A stretch of DNA of 50,497 nucleotides, taken from NCBI RefSeq assembly GCF_041601295.1, contig NZ_JBFIII010000004.1, positions 1 to 50,497 of the forward strand, written 5' to 3'. Shown one piece after another: positions 41,571 through 50,223 of the stretch. The notes beneath the pieces were generated by a model, which was not told the DNA's origin, ran no database searches, and saw only the letters and a program-made list of their open reading frames with translations. The DNA comes from Immundisolibacter sp. (lineage in GTDB: Bacteria; Pseudomonadota; Gammaproteobacteria; Immundisolibacterales; Immundisolibacteraceae). A program made the position numbers and the translations under genes. Every line of letters starts with the position of its first letter. The stretch's first letter is position 1.

Positions 41571-44500
41571 ATGAAACTCAAAAGCATCCGCCTGGCTGGG
41601 TTTAAAACCTTCGTGGATCCGACCCTGCTGCATCTGCGGGGTGCGCTGATTGGCGTGGTGGGGCCGAACGGCTGTGGCAAGTCGAACGTCGTGGACGCCG
41701 TGCGCTGGGTACTGGGCGAAAGCTCTGCCCGGCAGTTGCGCGGCGATGCCCTGGCGGACGTCATCTTCAACGGCTCAAGCGCGCGCCAGCCGGTCAGCAA
41801 GGCCAGCGTCGAGCTGGTATTCGACAACGTCGACGGTAGTCTGGGTGGGCCCTGGGCCGCGTACGCCGAAATCGCCGTGCGGCGCGAGCTGACCCGCGAA
41901 GGCCAGTCGGTGTACTACCTCAACGGCAGCCGTTGCCGCCGCCGTGACATTACCGACATTTTCCTGGGTACCGGCCTTGGGCCGCGTAGCTACGCCATCA
42001 TCGAGCAGGGCATGATCGCGCGCCTGATCGAGGCACGGCCGGAAGAACTGCGCGCCTACATCGAGGAAGTGGCCGGAATTTCCAAGTACAAGGAGCGTCG
42101 GCAGGAGACCGAGGGGCGTATCCGTCATACGCGCGACAACATGGCGCGGCTGGAGGACCTGCGGGAGGAACTGGCGCAGCGCCTGGGGTCGCTGGAGCGG
42201 CAGGTGCGCACGGCCGAGAAATTTCGTGACCTCAAGACCAGCGAGCGTCGCGCGCGTAGCCAATTGTTCGGCGCGCGCCTGCGCGATCTTGCCGCGGCAG
42301 CCGCGCTGCGGCGTGCCGACGTCGAGCGCTGCGCAACGGCGCAGGAGCAGGCGCTCGCCGCGGTGCGGGCGGCCGAGGCGCAGATTGAAGCTGCTCGCGA
42401 GGCGCAGCGCCAGGCGACGGCTGTCTTCGGTGAAAGGCAGCAGGCTTACTACCAGACCAGTGCCGAGGTGGCGCGCTGCGAGCAGGCGCTGCTTGCTCTG
42501 CGCGAGCAGCGTGAGCGCCTGGTGCAGGAACTCGCGCGTCTTGACGCCAGTGCCGAGCAGATCGATCACCACTGCGTCCAGACGCTGGCCCGGCTGGAAC
42601 AACTGGCAACGACGCAGCAGGCCGCCGAGGGCGACCAGCAGCGCCTGTCCGCCGAGCTGCAACAGGCGGCGTCGGCAGTTGCGCGCGCGGAAACGGACCT
42701 GACCGAAGCCAGGCAGGCGCATGACGTGGCTGTTGCGGCGGTCGGCGCCGCTGTTCAACACCAGCGGCTGGAGCAGGAGCGTGCCCGCCGCCTGCAGGAG
42801 CAACTGGCGCGCGGTCACGAGCGGGGTCAACGCCTGCTGCGTGAACAGCAAGAGCTAGGTCGCGTGGCGGACGCCGATGGCGCCGATCTGCTTGCGCAAC
42901 TGGCCCAGTTGAGCGAGCGGGCCACCGCTGCCGAGCGGGCGCTGACAGCGGTCGAAGCGCAGATCACATCCTGCCGCACGGATGTGCATGAAGTGACTGC
43001 CCAGTTCGCGGAGGTGCAGACGCAGGTGCGTGAGCAGCGCGCCCGACTGACGGCCCTGGAGACCCTGCAGCAGGGGGGCCTGGCTGATGCCGGCCAGGGC
43101 GAATCCTGGCTGGCCGAACGGCACATCGCGGCACAGGCCCTGGTGGCCGGAATCGACGCCGACGAAGCCTGGCACACGGCGCTTGAGGCAGCGCTCGGCC
43201 CCTGGGTGGGAGCCCAGGTAGTGGCCAGCCTGGATGCTCTGCCGGTAGCCGAGCTGGCGCAGGCGCCTTCGATGTTGCTCCTCGAAGCCCAGTCTGATGG
43301 ACCGATCCCGGATTCTGGTCTGCTCGAAACAGTACGCAGCGCGCAGGATCTTGGCGCCCTGATCGGTGGCGTGCGCCGCGCCGACGGCATCGCCGCCGCG
43401 CTGCTGGCGCGCCACAGCCTGTCGCCGCACGAGAGTCTGGTCACCACCAGCGGCCTGCGCGTCGGGCGCAACTGGCTGGCAATTCCGGCTACCGGCGGCA
43501 GCTCCGGCGTGCTTGAACGCAATGCGCAAATCGCCGCGCTGCAAGCAAATCTGGGGCAAGCCGAGCAGGACCTGGCGGTGCTTGAAACCCGCCGCGCCGA
43601 GGCGCAGACACGGCTTGCGGATGCCGAAAGGCTGCGCGGTGAAAGCCGCGAGCAACACAGCGCCTGCCTGCGCCAACTCGGTGACTTGCAAGCCCGTCAG
43701 GCGGCCGCGCAGGCACATCGGGAGCGCTCACAGGCCCGCCATGTCGCCATTGCCAACGAGCTGGGGGAGCTGCAAACCCAGTCGACCCAGGACGCGGCGG
43801 ATCTGGCTGCGGCCCAAACGGCTGGCCAAACGGCGGTCCGCCAGCAGGCCTCGCTCGCCGACCAGCGCGCGCGCAGCGAGCTGGCGCTGCGCCAGGCCGA
43901 GGCGGCGCTTCGTGCCGCCCGGGCGGGGCACGAGCAGACCCGCGAACAGACGCACGACCTGCGCCTGCGAGCCCAGGCCTGGCAGACCGAGGTTGCCACC
44001 CTGCAAACAACTTATGCCGGCTGGATCGCGCAGCGCGACAGCATTGGCGAGCGGCGCCAGGCGCTGGAACGGGAGGAGGGCACGGCCAGTGTGCCGCAGC
44101 ACAGTCTGGAGCAGGATTTGCAGGCCCGTCTTGGCGAACGGGAGGCGGCCAGCGGGCAGCTGGGCGCCGCCCGCGAAGCCGTGGCTGGCGCCGATCATCA
44201 GCTGCGAGAGCTCGATCAGGCGCGGCTGGTCGCCGAACGCGCGCTACAGGAGCGGCGGGCCGAACTTGAGGCGCGGCGGCTGGAGCTGACCGAGGTCGAG
44301 ACTCGTCATGCCGCCCTCGCGGAGCAGGCGGTCGAGATTGCTCCGGATATCGAACAGTTGCTGGCCGAGCTACCGGACCAGGCGGATGAACGCCAGTTGG
44401 AGCGCGAACTGGCGGACCTGGCGCAACGCATTGAGCGCCTTGGGCCGATCAACCTTGCCGCCATTGACGAGCAGCGCGAGGTGGCCGAGCGCAAGGCCTA

Positions 44501-45053
44501 CCTGGATGCCCAGCAGGCGGACCTGGCGTCCGCCCTGGAAACCATGGAGCAGGCCATGCGCCGCATGGACCGCGAGACCCGCGCCCGTTTCAAGGACACC
44601 TTCGAGCAGGTGGACAACGGCTTCAAGGCGGCTTTTCCGCGCCTGTTTGGGGGCGGTGAGGCCTGCCTCGAAATGCTGGGCGAGGACGTACTCGAAACCG
44701 GCGTGCGCATCGTCGCCCGCCCCCCGGGCAAGCGAAACAGCTCCATTCACCTGCTGTCGGGCGGCGAGAAGGCACTGACCGCGATCGCCCTGGTGTTTGC
44801 GCTGTTCGAGCTGAACCCGGCCCCGTTCTGCATGTTGGACGAGGTCGACGCACCGCTGGACGATCACAACGTCGGGCGCTTTTGTGCTCTGGTGCAGGAA
44901 ATGTCGGCGCGTGTGCAGTTCCTGCTCATCACCCATAACAAGACCACCATGGAGATGGTTGGCCAGCTGACCGGCGTCACCATGGCCGAGCCCGGCGTAT
45001 CGCGCCTGGTGGTGGTGGATGTCAACGAGGCGGTGGCCCTGGCCGGTGTCTGA
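41571..45053 (+). CDS. smc: chromosome segregation ATPase SMC
   Basis: The 1160 aa condensin subunit that compacts and segregates the chromosome with ScpA and ScpB. Walker A GPNGCGKS is at residues 31-38. Long coiled coils (about 170-500 and 660-1000) flank a hinge near 515-650 (ALEAALGPWVGAQVVASLDA). The ABC signature LSGGEKALTAIAL lies near 1060 and Walker B CMLDEVDAPLDDHN near 1087. ATG 41571 matches the universal MKLKSIRLAGFKTF; the open frame from 41295 crosses queF and is not used. The arms are very rich in Ala, Gln, Glu and Arg. The organism thus uses SMC, not MukB. Confidence 0.97.
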   Translation: MKLKSIRLAGFKTFVDPTLLHLRGALIGVVGPNGCGKSNVVDAVRWVLGESSARQLRGDALADVIFNGSSARQPVSKASVELVFDNVDGSLGGPWAAYAEIAVRRELTREGQSVYYLNGSRCRRRDITDIFLGTGLGPRSYAIIEQGMIARLIEARPEELRAYIEEVAGISKYKERRQETEGRIRHTRDNMARLEDLREELAQRLGSLERQVRTAEKFRDLKTSERRARSQLFGARLRDLAAAAALRRADVERCATAQEQALAAVRAAEAQIEAAREAQRQATAVFGERQQAYYQTSAEVARCEQALLALREQRERLVQELARLDASAEQIDHHCVQTLARLEQLATTQQAAEGDQQRLSAELQQAASAVARAETDLTEARQAHDVAVAAVGAAVQHQRLEQERARRLQEQLARGHERGQRLLREQQELGRVADADGADLLAQLAQLSERATAAERALTAVEAQITSCRTDVHEVTAQFAEVQTQVREQRARLTALETLQQGGLADAGQGESWLAERHIAAQALVAGIDADEAWHTALEAALGPWVGAQVVASLDALPVAELAQAPSMLLLEAQSDGPIPDSGLLETVRSAQDLGALIGGVRRADGIAAALLARHSLSPHESLVTTSGLRVGRNWLAIPATGGSSGVLERNAQIAALQANLGQAEQDLAVLETRRAEAQTRLADAERLRGESREQHSACLRQLGDLQARQAAAQAHRERSQARHVAIANELGELQTQSTQDAADLAAAQTAGQTAVRQQASLADQRARSELALRQAEAALRAARAGHEQTREQTHDLRLRAQAWQTEVATLQTTYAGWIAQRDSIGERRQALEREEGTASVPQHSLEQDLQARLGEREAASGQLGAAREAVAGADHQLRELDQARLVAERALQERRAELEARRLELTEVETRHAALAEQAVEIAPDIEQLLAELPDQADERQLERELADLAQRIERLGPINLAAIDEQREVAERKAYLDAQQADLASALETMEQAMRRMDRETRARFKDTFEQVDNGFKAAFPRLFGGGEACLEMLGEDVLETGVRIVARPPGKRNSSIHLLSGGEKALTAIALVFALFELNPAPFCMLDEVDAPLDDHNVGRFCALVQEMSARVQFLLITHNKTTMEMVGQLTGVTMAEPGVSRLVVVDVNEAVALAGV

Positions 45054-45088
45054 GCGGCCACACCCTGTCTGCGCGCGGCGGAGCGTTC

Positions 45089-47215
45089 ATGGACCTGACT
45101 GAGGCCACTGCCCGTGTTGGCGTGCTGCGTCGCGAAATCGCCGACCACGACCACCGCTATTACGCACTGGATGCGCCAAGCATCCCGGATGCCGAATACG
45201 ACCGGCTGATGCGCGAGCTGCTGGCGCTGGAAGCGCAATATCCGGCGCTGGTGACGTCCGACTCGCCCAGCCAGCGCGTGGGCGGTGCGCCTTCGGCGGC
45301 GTTCGCCCCGGTCACGCACGCGGTACCCATGTTGTCTCTGGGCAACGCCTTTGACGACGCTGAGGTGCGCGATTTCGACCGTCGGGTGCGCGGGCTGACC
45401 GGCGAACGGGAAATCGACTACCACGCCGAGCCCAAGTTCGACGGTCTTGCCATCAGCCTGCTGTACCGGGACGGTGTGCTGGTGCAGGCGGCAACGCGCG
45501 GCGACGGCAGCACCGGCGAGGACGTGACCGCCAACATCCGCACTATCGCGGCCATTCCACTGCGCCTGCGCAACAATCCCCCGGCCCTGCTGGAGGCGCG
45601 CGGCGAGGTGTTCATGCCGCGCGACGGCTTCGCGCGCCTGAATGCGCGGCAGGCCGGTCGCGGCGAGAAAGCCTTCGCCAACCCGCGAAACGCCGCCGCT
45701 GGCAGCCTGCGGCAGCTCGACCCACGGATCACCGCGCAGCGGCCGCTGCGTTTTTATTGCTATGGCTACGGCCGCGTCGACGGGCGCCTGCCCGATCGCC
45801 ACAGCGAGCGGCTGGATCTGCTGCACGGATACGGGCTGCCGGTATGCGCACAGCGCCAGAGGGTGACCGGCATTGACGCCTGTGTGGCCTATTACGTTGA
45901 GCTTGGCCGTTTGCGAGCGGACTTGCCCTACGAGGTCGACGGCGTGGTCTACAAGGTGGACCGGGTCGATCTGCAGGAACGCCTCGGCTTCGTTTCGCGC
46001 GCGCCACGCTGGGCACTGGCGCACAAGTTTCCGGCCGAGGAGGCCGTGACCGTGCTCGAAAATATCGAGGTGCAGATCGGGCGCACCGGCGCGGTAACGC
46101 CCGTGGCGCGTCTGAAGCCGGTGTTTGTCGGCGGCGTCACGGTGACCAACGCCACCCTGCACAACGAGGACGAGCTGCGGCGCAAGGATGTGCGCATCGG
46201 GGATAGCGTGACCGTGCGCCGGGCCGGCGACGTCATTCCGGAAGTGGTCGGCGTGGTGCTGGAGCGCCGACCGGTCGACGCGCAGCCGTTTGTCATGCCC
46301 ACGCATTGCCCGGTGTGCGGTTCGGACATCGTGCGGGTGGATGGGGATGCCGTGTCGCGTTGCAGCGGCGGCTTGCACTGCCCGGCGCAGATCAAGGCCG
46401 GCATTGCCCATTTCGCCAACCGCCGTGCCATGGACATCGACGGCCTGGGCGACAAGTTGATCGAGCAACTGGTGGACCGTGGTCTGGTGCACGACGTGGC
46501 CGACCTGTACCAGCTGGATCTACCGACCCTGACGGGCCTGGAGCGCATGGCCGAGCTGTCGGCCAGCAACCTGATGGCGGCCATCGGAGCCAGCAAGCAA
46601 ACGACGTTGCCGCGCTTCATCTTCGCGCTCGGCATCCCGCTGATCGGCGAGGAAGTGGCACGCCTGCTGAGCGCCGAATTCGGCGATCTGGAGACGCTAC
46701 TGGCGCAGGACTGGGCTGAACTTCACGCGCGTAAGCAGGCTATCGCCAAGGCCAACCAGAAAGCCCGCAAGCACAACGTCGATCACCCCGAGCGGCCGGC
46801 CCTGCCAGTGCAGGATCTGCCGCTGCGCGGCATTGGCCCGGAGATTACCGACCGCCTGAGCGATTTTGCGGCGGACGCCCGCAACGTCGAGGTTATCCGA
46901 CGCCTGCTGGCCGCCGGCATCAGATTCGCGGACAACGGGGCCGGGCAACGCAACGCCGATGCCGGCTCGTTGGCGCTGGCCGGCAAGACCTTCGTCATCA
47001 CCGGCACGTTCTCGCAATCGCGCGAAGTCATCACGGCAGCCTTACAGGAGCTCGGCGCCAAGGTCACCGGCAGCGTATCGAAAAACACCGACTTCGTTGC
47101 GGTTGGCGATAACCCCGGCAGCAAGGCCAGCAAGGCCGCCGAGCTTGGTGTGACCACGCTGAACGAGACCGCGTTGCTGGCCTTGCTGCAGGCCCGACCA
47201 GGTAGCGGTAGTTAA
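45089..47215 (+). CDS. ligA: NAD-dependent DNA ligase
   Basis: Seals nicks in replication and repair, using NAD. The 708 aa protein has domain Ia (HDHRYYALDAPSIPDAEYD), the adenylated Lys at about 116 in EPKFDGLAIS, the OB fold, a zinc finger (CPVCGSD with CSGGLHCPAQ, about 407-431), helix-hairpin-helix repeats (DIDGLGDKLIEQL and later) and a C-terminal BRCT domain (about 630-705, KTFVITGTFSQSREV). An insertion near 550-570 (KANQKARKHNVDHPERPALP) is slightly unusual. GCGGAGCG precedes the ATG. Only 35 bases separate it from smc, without the zipA gene often found there. Confidence 0.97.
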   Translation: MDLTEATARVGVLRREIADHDHRYYALDAPSIPDAEYDRLMRELLALEAQYPALVTSDSPSQRVGGAPSAAFAPVTHAVPMLSLGNAFDDAEVRDFDRRVRGLTGEREIDYHAEPKFDGLAISLLYRDGVLVQAATRGDGSTGEDVTANIRTIAAIPLRLRNNPPALLEARGEVFMPRDGFARLNARQAGRGEKAFANPRNAAAGSLRQLDPRITAQRPLRFYCYGYGRVDGRLPDRHSERLDLLHGYGLPVCAQRQRVTGIDACVAYYVELGRLRADLPYEVDGVVYKVDRVDLQERLGFVSRAPRWALAHKFPAEEAVTVLENIEVQIGRTGAVTPVARLKPVFVGGVTVTNATLHNEDELRRKDVRIGDSVTVRRAGDVIPEVVGVVLERRPVDAQPFVMPTHCPVCGSDIVRVDGDAVSRCSGGLHCPAQIKAGIAHFANRRAMDIDGLGDKLIEQLVDRGLVHDVADLYQLDLPTLTGLERMAELSASNLMAAIGASKQTTLPRFIFALGIPLIGEEVARLLSAEFGDLETLLAQDWAELHARKQAIAKANQKARKHNVDHPERPALPVQDLPLRGIGPEITDRLSDFAADARNVEVIRRLLAAGIRFADNGAGQRNADAGSLALAGKTFVITGTFSQSREVITAALQELGAKVTGSVSKNTDFVAVGDNPGSKASKAAELGVTTLNETALLALLQARPGSGS

Positions 47216-47234
47216 GTGTTTGGCCGCGCCGCCG

Positions 47235-47262
47235 GGAACTAATGCGTTCACCGGCCATCTGA
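47235..47262 (+). promoter_or_regulatory. sigma-E-type promoter of the DegP-like gene
   Basis: GGAACTA at 47235-47241, a 16-base spacer, then TCTGA at 47258-47262 matches the extracytoplasmic sigma-E consensus (GGAACTT, 15-16 bases, TCnnA). Transcription would start near 47269, about 85 bases before the gene. DegP in E. coli and MucD in Pseudomonas are known members of this envelope-stress regulon. Confidence 0.7.
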
Positions 47263-47352
47263 GGCTGTGTCCCCAACTTTGAGTTCAACCTGGGCTGGGC
47301 AGCCTTTTTCGTTCGTTGCGGAGCCTGGCGCCGCCACACCATGGAGATATCG

Positions 47353-48756
47353 ATGACCAGAATGCGCTGTGTGCCGCTATTTGTGGCGGCTGTCCTGACG
47401 CTTGCCGGCAGTCGCGTCCAGGCAGCGTTGCCGGAGTTCACCCAGCTGGTAAAGGACGTCAGTCCATCCATCGTCAATATTTCGACCACGCAGAAGGTCC
47501 GCGAGAGGCAAATGTTCCCCGGCATGCCGCTCGATCCGAACGATCCGCGCAGCGAGTTCTTTCGGCGCTTCTTCGGGCAGCCGCCCGGCGGCCAGCAGCG
47601 GCAGGCACGCTCGCTCGGTTCCGGATTCGTGATTTCCTCCGACGGCACCATTCTGACCAACGCGCATGTGGTGAAGGATGCCGACGAGATCCTGGTCAAA
47701 CTGTCCGATCACCGCGAGGAACAGGCCGAACTGGTCGGCCTGGACGAGCGCACCGACGTGGCGGTGCTGCGTATCAAGGCCAAGGGCCTGCCAGTGGTCA
47801 AGATCGGCGACTCGGACCGGCTGGAGGTGGGCGAGTGGGTACTGGCGATCGGCTCGCCGTTCGGGCTTGAGTACACCGCCACGGCCGGCATCGTCAGCGC
47901 CGTGGGCCGCACCTTGCCCAGCGACGCGTATGTACCGTTTATCCAGACCGACGCGGCGGTGAACCCGGGCAACTCCGGCGGACCGCTGTTCAATACCCAG
48001 GGCCAGGTCATCGGTATCAACTCGCAGATATACAGCCGTACCGGCGGGTCCGTCGGCCTGTCGTTCGCCATCCCGATCAAGGTGGCAATCCGCGCCGCGC
48101 AGCAGATCCAGAAGTCAGGTCATGCCTCGCACGGTTACCTTGGGGTAACGGTGCAGCCGGTCACCCCGACCCTGGCGCAGTCCTTCGGGCTGGATCGCCC
48201 CAGGGGCGCGCTGGTCGCCGATGTCACCCCGAAGGGTCCGGCCGCCAAAGCCGGCCTGGGCGCCGGAGATGTGATTCTGGCCTTCAACGGCGTGCCGCTG
48301 GTCGATGCCGGGGACCTGCCACCGCTGGTCGGTAGCGCCGACGTGGGCGCCAAGGTGTCGCTGCGGGTATTGCGCGACGGCAAGGAGCGCACCCTCCAGG
48401 CGACAGTGGGCGCGCTGCCCAACAGCGACGTGGTGGCCAGTCCGGGCGCCGGGCGCAGCGAACCGGCCCAGGGCGGGCCGCTCAAACTGGCGGTCGTCGA
48501 TCTGGACGAACTGCAACGCCAGCAGCTGGAGGTGCCCAAGGGCGGTGTGCTGGTCGTGGCAGTGGGCGACGGCCCGGCGGCGCGGGCTGGGCTTGCACGC
48601 GGCGACGTGATCATGCGGGTGGGCGACGACGTGGTGAAGAACGCCTCTCACTTCAAGGCCTTGACCGGCAAGCTGGCGGCCGGGCGGGTGGTGCCGCTGC
48701 TGGTGCAGCGGCGTGGTAACCCCCTGTTTCTGGCGCTGACCGTGCCCAAGGACTAG
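47353..48756 (+). CDS. periplasmic serine endoprotease, DegP/MucD-like
   Basis: A 467 aa HtrA-family protease/chaperone for misfolded envelope proteins. The signal peptide is about 1-24 (ends SRVQAALP). The catalytic triad is His105 in LTNAHVV, Asp135 in ERTDVAVL and Ser208 in NPGNSGGPL. Two PDZ domains follow (about 255-345 and 370-460; GYLGVTVQPVTP and GGVLVVAVGDGPAARAGL). ATG 47353 has GGAG six bases upstream; ATG 47341 adds four residues. A sigma-E-type promoter lies upstream. Its TAG stop touches the inverted repeat of element B. MucD and DegP are both possible names. Confidence 0.93.
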   Translation: MTRMRCVPLFVAAVLTLAGSRVQAALPEFTQLVKDVSPSIVNISTTQKVRERQMFPGMPLDPNDPRSEFFRRFFGQPPGGQQRQARSLGSGFVISSDGTILTNAHVVKDADEILVKLSDHREEQAELVGLDERTDVAVLRIKAKGLPVVKIGDSDRLEVGEWVLAIGSPFGLEYTATAGIVSAVGRTLPSDAYVPFIQTDAAVNPGNSGGPLFNTQGQVIGINSQIYSRTGGSVGLSFAIPIKVAIRAAQQIQKSGHASHGYLGVTVQPVTPTLAQSFGLDRPRGALVADVTPKGPAAKAGLGAGDVILAFNGVPLVDAGDLPPLVGSADVGAKVSLRVLRDGKERTLQATVGALPNSDVVASPGAGRSEPAQGGPLKLAVVDLDELQRQQLEVPKGGVLVVAVGDGPAARAGLARGDVIMRVGDDVVKNASHFKALTGKLAAGRVVPLLVQRRGNPLFLALTVPKD

Positions 48757-48919
48757 CAGGCCGTTGAAAAACCTTTTCAACGGCCTGGTAAAGCAAGCCA
48801 AGGATGGCTTGCACGAAGATCAAGCACGCAAAGTGCTTGATCTTCGGAGGCCGTCGCGGGCGTGTTCCGCGACGAGCCGAGTAAAACAAGGGCAGGAAAG
48901 CCCTTTTTCAACATCCTGC
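48756..48919. repeat. multi-hairpin repeat element B (MITE-like)
   Basis: The 164-base element is bounded by GCAGGCCGTTGAAAAA at 48756-48771 and the inverted TTTTTCAACATCCTGC at 48904-48919 (14 of 16 bases match), flanked by TA on both sides (48754-48755, 48920-48921). Inside are five stem-loops in a row: 48757-48787 (14-bp stem), 48793-48812 (8 bp), 48815-48845 (13 bp), 48852-48874 (8 bp) and 48888-48905 (6 bp, T-run after). All stems are perfect. It fills nearly the whole gap between the DegP-like and azoreductase genes. A TA-targeting transposase could mobilise it. Confidence 0.75.
48888..48908 (+). terminator. terminator-like hairpin at the end of element B
   Basis: AAGGGC and GCCCTT pair across a six-base loop, followed by further T residues (run 48904-48908). 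It could terminate transcription from the DegP-like gene, so the mobile element may have supplied the terminator. Confidence 0.5.
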
Positions 48920-48926
48920 TAAGCGC

Positions 48927-49523
48927 ATGGCGCGTCTGCTGGTGGTGTCGTTCACGCCCAAGGGGTCGGGGTCGCGGACCCGTCGTCTGCTGGACGCCTG
49001 GCTGACCCGGCGTGGCACGACCGAGCCGGGTCTGACTGTCGATGAAGTTGACCTGACCACGGCCGATCTGCCGCGGGTGGACGGCCCGGTGGCACTGGCC
49101 AAGGGCAGCGTGGCAGCCGGCTCGCCACTGACGCCGAATCAGCAGCAGGCATGGGCGGCCATCACGCGCTGGGCGAGCGCGTTTCTGGATGCCGACGAAG
49201 TGGTGCTGGCGGCGCCGATGTGGAACTTCAGCCTGCCATACCCGGTTAAGCATTACCTCGACGTCGTGGTCCAGCCAGGCTTGCTGTTCCGTTATACGGC
49301 GCAGGGGCCGCAGGGACTGTGCGGCGGCAAGCGGCTGACGCTGGTGACCACCCGTGGCGGCAGCTATGTCGATCTGCCGCAAGTGAATTTTCAGACCGCT
49401 TACCTGCGCTGGCTTTGCCAGTTCATTGACTGCCGCTACGCGGAGCTGGTTGCCGAGGGACTCGACACACGTGGCCCGGAAGCCGGCGAGAAACTCTTGA
49501 TGCGAGTCATCGACGACTTGTGA
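48927..49523 (+). CDS. flavodoxin-fold NAD(P)H oxidoreductase, AzoR-like
   Basis: A 198 aa FMN protein. The N-terminal MARLLVVSFTPKGSGSRTRR is the phosphate-binding loop after the first strand. The central PMWNFSLPYPVKHYLD and VVQPGLLFRYTAQGPQGL, then LVTTRGGSY, match FMN-dependent NADH:quinone reductases (azoreductases) that transfer two electrons to quinones or azo compounds. The start ATG 48927 fits the family but has no ribosome-binding site: repeat element B ends five bases upstream. The gene may have no promoter of its own, or a weak one within the element. Confidence 0.88.
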   Translation: MARLLVVSFTPKGSGSRTRRLLDAWLTRRGTTEPGLTVDEVDLTTADLPRVDGPVALAKGSVAAGSPLTPNQQQAWAAITRWASAFLDADEVVLAAPMWNFSLPYPVKHYLDVVVQPGLLFRYTAQGPQGLCGGKRLTLVTTRGGSYVDLPQVNFQTAYLRWLCQFIDCRYAELVAEGLDTRGPEAGEKLLMRVIDDL

Positions 49524-49593
49524 GGCCGGCCTTGAGAATGCGCTGGTCTCATGCCAGCGAATGACCGCCGCCGCCCCGGCGGGGGAGGCGCCC

Positions 49594-50223
49594 ATGTTTC
49601 AGGATCGAACAGATGCCGCCCGGCAGTTGGGCCTTGCCCTGGCACAGTTGCGGGGGCAACGGCCGCTGGTGCTGGCGGTGCCGCGCGGCGCGGTGCCGAT
49701 GGGCCTGATCCTTGCCGAGGCGCTTGAGGGCGATTTCGATGTTGTCCTGGTGCGCAAGCTCGGCGCGCCTGGCAATGCCGAGTACGCCATCGGCGCCGTC
49801 GACGAGACCGGGAATGTTTACCTCAACCCGGATCTGGCGGCGCATGTGGACCCGGCGTATCTGGCTCAGGAGACCGCCCGTCAGCGCGCGGTTCTGTCCC
49901 GGCGCCGCACGCAATATGGCGGCGCGCGGATCGATCCGGCCGGGCGCCTGGTGGTGGTGGTCGACGATGGCGTTGCGACCGGCGCCACGCTGATCGCGGC
50001 CCTGGATGCGGTGCGCGCGCAGCGTCCGGCCCGGCTGGTGGTGGCGGTGGGGGTGGCCCCGGCGGGAGCGGTGGCGCGTCTTCGCGCGCATGCCGATGAG
50101 GTGGTGTGCCTGCATGTGCCGCAGGATTTCTACGCCGTGGGTCAGTTTTATCGTGACTTCGAGCCGGTCGAGGACGAACACGTCAGGCAGCTGCTTTTGG
50201 ATTGGCAACGCGGTTGCGGCTAG
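49594..50223 (+). CDS. phosphoribosyltransferase family protein
   Basis: A 209 aa type I phosphoribosyltransferase-fold protein. The PRPP loop is VVVVDDGVATGATLIAAL (about residues 121-138). An early LAVPRGAVPMGLILAEAL and VLVRKLGAPGNAEYAIGAV are typical of a stand-alone group found near stress or dienelactone-type hydrolase genes. The product of such enzymes is mostly unknown. ATG 49594 has GGGGGAGG five bases upstream and is preferred to the in-frame ATG at 49561. It follows the azoreductase-like gene by 70 bases in the same direction. Confidence 0.88.
   Translation: MFQDRTDAARQLGLALAQLRGQRPLVLAVPRGAVPMGLILAEALEGDFDVVLVRKLGAPGNAEYAIGAVDETGNVYLNPDLAAHVDPAYLAQETARQRAVLSRRRTQYGGARIDPAGRLVVVVDDGVATGATLIAALDAVRAQRPARLVVAVGVAPAGAVARLRAHADEVVCLHVPQDFYAVGQFYRDFEPVEDEHVRQLLLDWQRGCG

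Noticed and set aside
41775..42851. Minus-strand frames within smc
   Set aside because: Shadows of Ala/Gln/Arg-rich coiled coil; no independent signals.
44864..46492. Minus-strand 542-codon frame across smc and ligA
   Set aside because: It runs across two well-supported genes, with shadow-type composition.
48756..48919. CRISPR array or attenuator as explanation for the repeated hairpins
   Set aside because: The hairpins differ in sequence from each other, there are no direct repeats with spacers, and the ends form inverted repeats, which fits a mobile repeat better.
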